In this document: one piece after another, positions 62,702 through 64,000 of the stretch
Position numbering within the stretch: the first letter of the stretch is position 1
How the letters are laid out: every line of letters begins with the position of its first letter
From: Pseudohalioglobus sediminis
Lineage (GTDB): Bacteria > Pseudomonadota > Gammaproteobacteria > Pseudomonadales > Halieaceae
Length of the DNA: 64,000 nt
Direction: 5' to 3'
Assembly: GCF_008370495.1 (NCBI RefSeq)
Contig: NZ_VTUX01000003.1
Coordinates: 124,001-188,000, forward strand
Translations under genes and position numbers: made by a program
Notes under the pieces: model-generated
Databases searched by the model: none
Seen by the model: only the letters and a program-made list of their open reading frames with translations
Told to the model about the DNA's origin: nothing

Positions 62702-64000
62702 TCAGAAGTTGTATCCCAGGGTGACACCGTACAGTCGTGGTTCCACCAGGAACACGTTGGTGAACAGGCCCGCAGACGCATCCGATGCATACATGCCCAC
62801 GGTATCGTCCTCGTCGCCGATGTTTTTCACATACGCCCGGGCGTACCATGTGTCATCCTGCGAATCGATACTCAACTGTGCATTCCAGATTTGAAAGGAA
62901 TCGATCTTGTCGATCGGGCGGTTGTAGATGCGACCGTACATCTCGTCCTGCCAGTAGTAGTCGACACGCAGGGTGACATCCACTGAGTTCAGCGGCCAGG
63001 TGTATTGCCCGCCCGCGCTGATGGTGTACTCCGGCGAATTGGACAAGGCGTTACCGGAAAGGTCTACAGCCACGCCACCATCGAGCGTGTAAGGCTCAGG
63101 CAGTGGTGAGCCGTCGCTCAACACCGGCGCGCTGCAGCTGTTGAAGCCGGGCATGTCCGGCGCCGGCGCACCGTTGTGCAGCACCACGCAGTTGGAGGCA
63201 GAAAAACTGTCTTTCAACAGGGTCACGTCACTCCGACCCTGGGTAGGGTCACGCGGATCCGAGGAGGCGAAGTCCTTGATTTCCGTTTTCAGGTAAGCAA
63301 GATTTGCGTTGAACAACCAGTTGGCCGTGGGTGCGAAAATGAACTCAGCCTCCAAACCGTATATCTCCGCATCCGTGTTCTCGGTAAATGCGGTGCGATC
63401 TACAAGCTTGGATACCTGGTAGCCTTCGTAATCGTAATAGAAACCCGTTACGTTGGCCTGCAGCGTGTCATCGAACAGCTGGTTCTTGGTGCCGACCTCG
63501 AAAGCGTCCACGTACTCGGGCTCAAAGGTCTTGGAGATGTTCGGGAATTCCTGCTCGTCAAAGGGTGCGTTGAAACCACCGCCCTTGTAACCGCGAGAAT
63601 AAGACGCGTAGAACATGGTCTGGTCAGACCAGTTGAATTCCGGCATCCACTCCAGCACCACTCGACCGGTAGTCTCCTGCCAGCTTTGCGTGTCCTCACG
63701 ACTGACCGCCTGGTCGCCGTAGGGCAGGTCTGCGCCAAAGGGCTGCAATACCGGTATGCCGTTGGCGTCGCTGGCCAGGAACAGGGCGGCATCTCGAATC
63801 GTTTTCTCGTCATCGGTATAGCGCAGGCCAACGGTAAGCTTCAGGGTATCGTTCAGGTCGTAATAGGCCTCGCCGAACACCGCCTGCGAATCGAGTTCAT
63901 ACTTCTCAGTGGTGTTGTGGAAAGCCGGGCTGACCCAGCCAAGCCCGTCCGCACCGATGGCGCCGCCCAGCGCAATCGGTACCGCGGGAAATACCAGGGC
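62702..64000 (-). CDS. TonB-dependent receptor, N-terminal part beyond the window
   Basis: The visible 432 residues are the barrel of a TonB-dependent receptor. Repeated alternating strands read TLKLTVGLRYTDDEKT, TMFYASYSRGYKGGGFNAPF, DAFEVGTKNQLFDDTLQANVTGFYYDYEGYQ and NWLFNANLAYLKTEIKDF. The protein ends in an aromatic strand, EPRLYGVTLGYNF. The frame is open to base 64000, so the 5' end (signal peptide, TonB box, plug) is cut by the window edge; the internal ATG at 63880 is not the start. A good terminator follows the stop. Cargo unknown. Confidence 0.93.
   Translation of the reverse strand, partial: ALVFPAVPIALGGAIGADGLGWVSPAFHNTTEKYELDSQAVFGEAYYDLNDTLKLTVGLRYTDDEKTIRDAALFLASDANGIPVLQPFGADLPYGDQAVSREDTQSWQETTGRVVLEWMPEFNWSDQTMFYASYSRGYKGGGFNAPFDEQEFPNISKTFEPEYVDAFEVGTKNQLFDDTLQANVTGFYYDYEGYQVSKLVDRTAFTENTDAEIYGLEAEFIFAPTANWLFNANLAYLKTEIKDFASSDPRDPTQGRSDVTLLKDSFSASNCVVLHNGAPAPDMPGFNSCSAPVLSDGSPLPEPYTLDGGVAVDLSGNALSNSPEYTISAGGQYTWPLNSVDVTLRVDYYWQDEMYGRIYNRPIDKIDSFQIWNAQLSIDSQDDTWYARAYVKNIGDEDDTVGMYASDASAGLFTNVFLVEPRLYGVTLGYNF

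Overview
The window reads as chromosomal core plus accessory DNA of a high-G+C (by eye, not computed) marine-type gammaproteobacterium. Several features point to the Halieaceae (OM60/NOR5) or a close relative: a sodium-pumping oxaloacetate decarboxylase, the conserved yciO-yciV-yciB order, HexR-controlled gap/eda genes, LutABC lactate oxidation, a wax ester synthase, a TPP-riboswitch-controlled TonB receptor with a Pnu transporter, and several TonB-dependent receptors. That placement is an inference from gene content; no rRNA or tRNA gene lies in the window. I saw no insertion sequence, prophage, integrase or CRISPR array. No stretch longer than about 290 bases lacks a gene.

Layout. 1-4298: yciO (cut by the window edge) and yciV, then divergent yciB, then a compact run of SH3-domain protein, ppiA, pdxJ and an NTF2-like protein. 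4344-7738 (minus): oadB, oadA and oadG, the Na+ pump. 7911-12959: dusC, an unknown acidic protein, a secreted M28 peptidase and a POT-family peptide transporter. 13048-16044: a 998-residue membrane protein with ten tandem 54-bp repeats that encode a charged helix. 16106-19011: lutABC. 19042-22345: a SYLF lipid-binding protein and PEP carboxylase. 22357-26085: an Entner-Doudoroff/triose-phosphate operon (eda, a GAPDH paralogue that has lost its catalytic cysteine, and true gap), divergent from hexR, with a HexR-like operator beside each start.

26184-37204: a P-type ATPase overlapping a PQQ-type sugar dehydrogenase. Then a lipid group: WS/DGAT with a histone-like tail, CDP-alcohol phosphatidyltransferase, EEP-family hydrolase and a FATP-type acyl-CoA synthetase. 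RhlE and a glycerophosphodiesterase follow on the other strand. 37271-42385: a UMF1-type MFS transporter, then a thiamine-uptake unit (promoter, TPP riboswitch, SD-masking hairpin, TonB receptor, PnuT) and rlmA.

42595-62542 is mostly accessory catabolism. One four-gene run holds a zinc alcohol dehydrogenase, an alkylsulfatase-like MBL protein with substituted metal ligands, a sulfotransferase and an SDR. Next come a DUF3718 protein, a membrane-anchored winged-helix regulator, a DUF4124 protein, a class II aldolase, an esterase, a thiolase, an AcuI-type reductase, an SDR without the usual serine, and a nitronate-monooxygenase-like protein. A poorly understood locus follows: a clan-A glycosidase, an acetoacetate-decarboxylase-family protein, a Coq4-like protein, a TonB receptor, a GPH-type symporter and a TetR regulator. 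The window ends inside a third TonB receptor.

Most unusual: the cysteine-less GAPDH paralogue inside the HexR operon, the repeat-bearing membrane protein, the WS/DGAT tail, the substituted MBL protein beside a sulfotransferase, and the ADC/Coq4/TonB-receptor locus.
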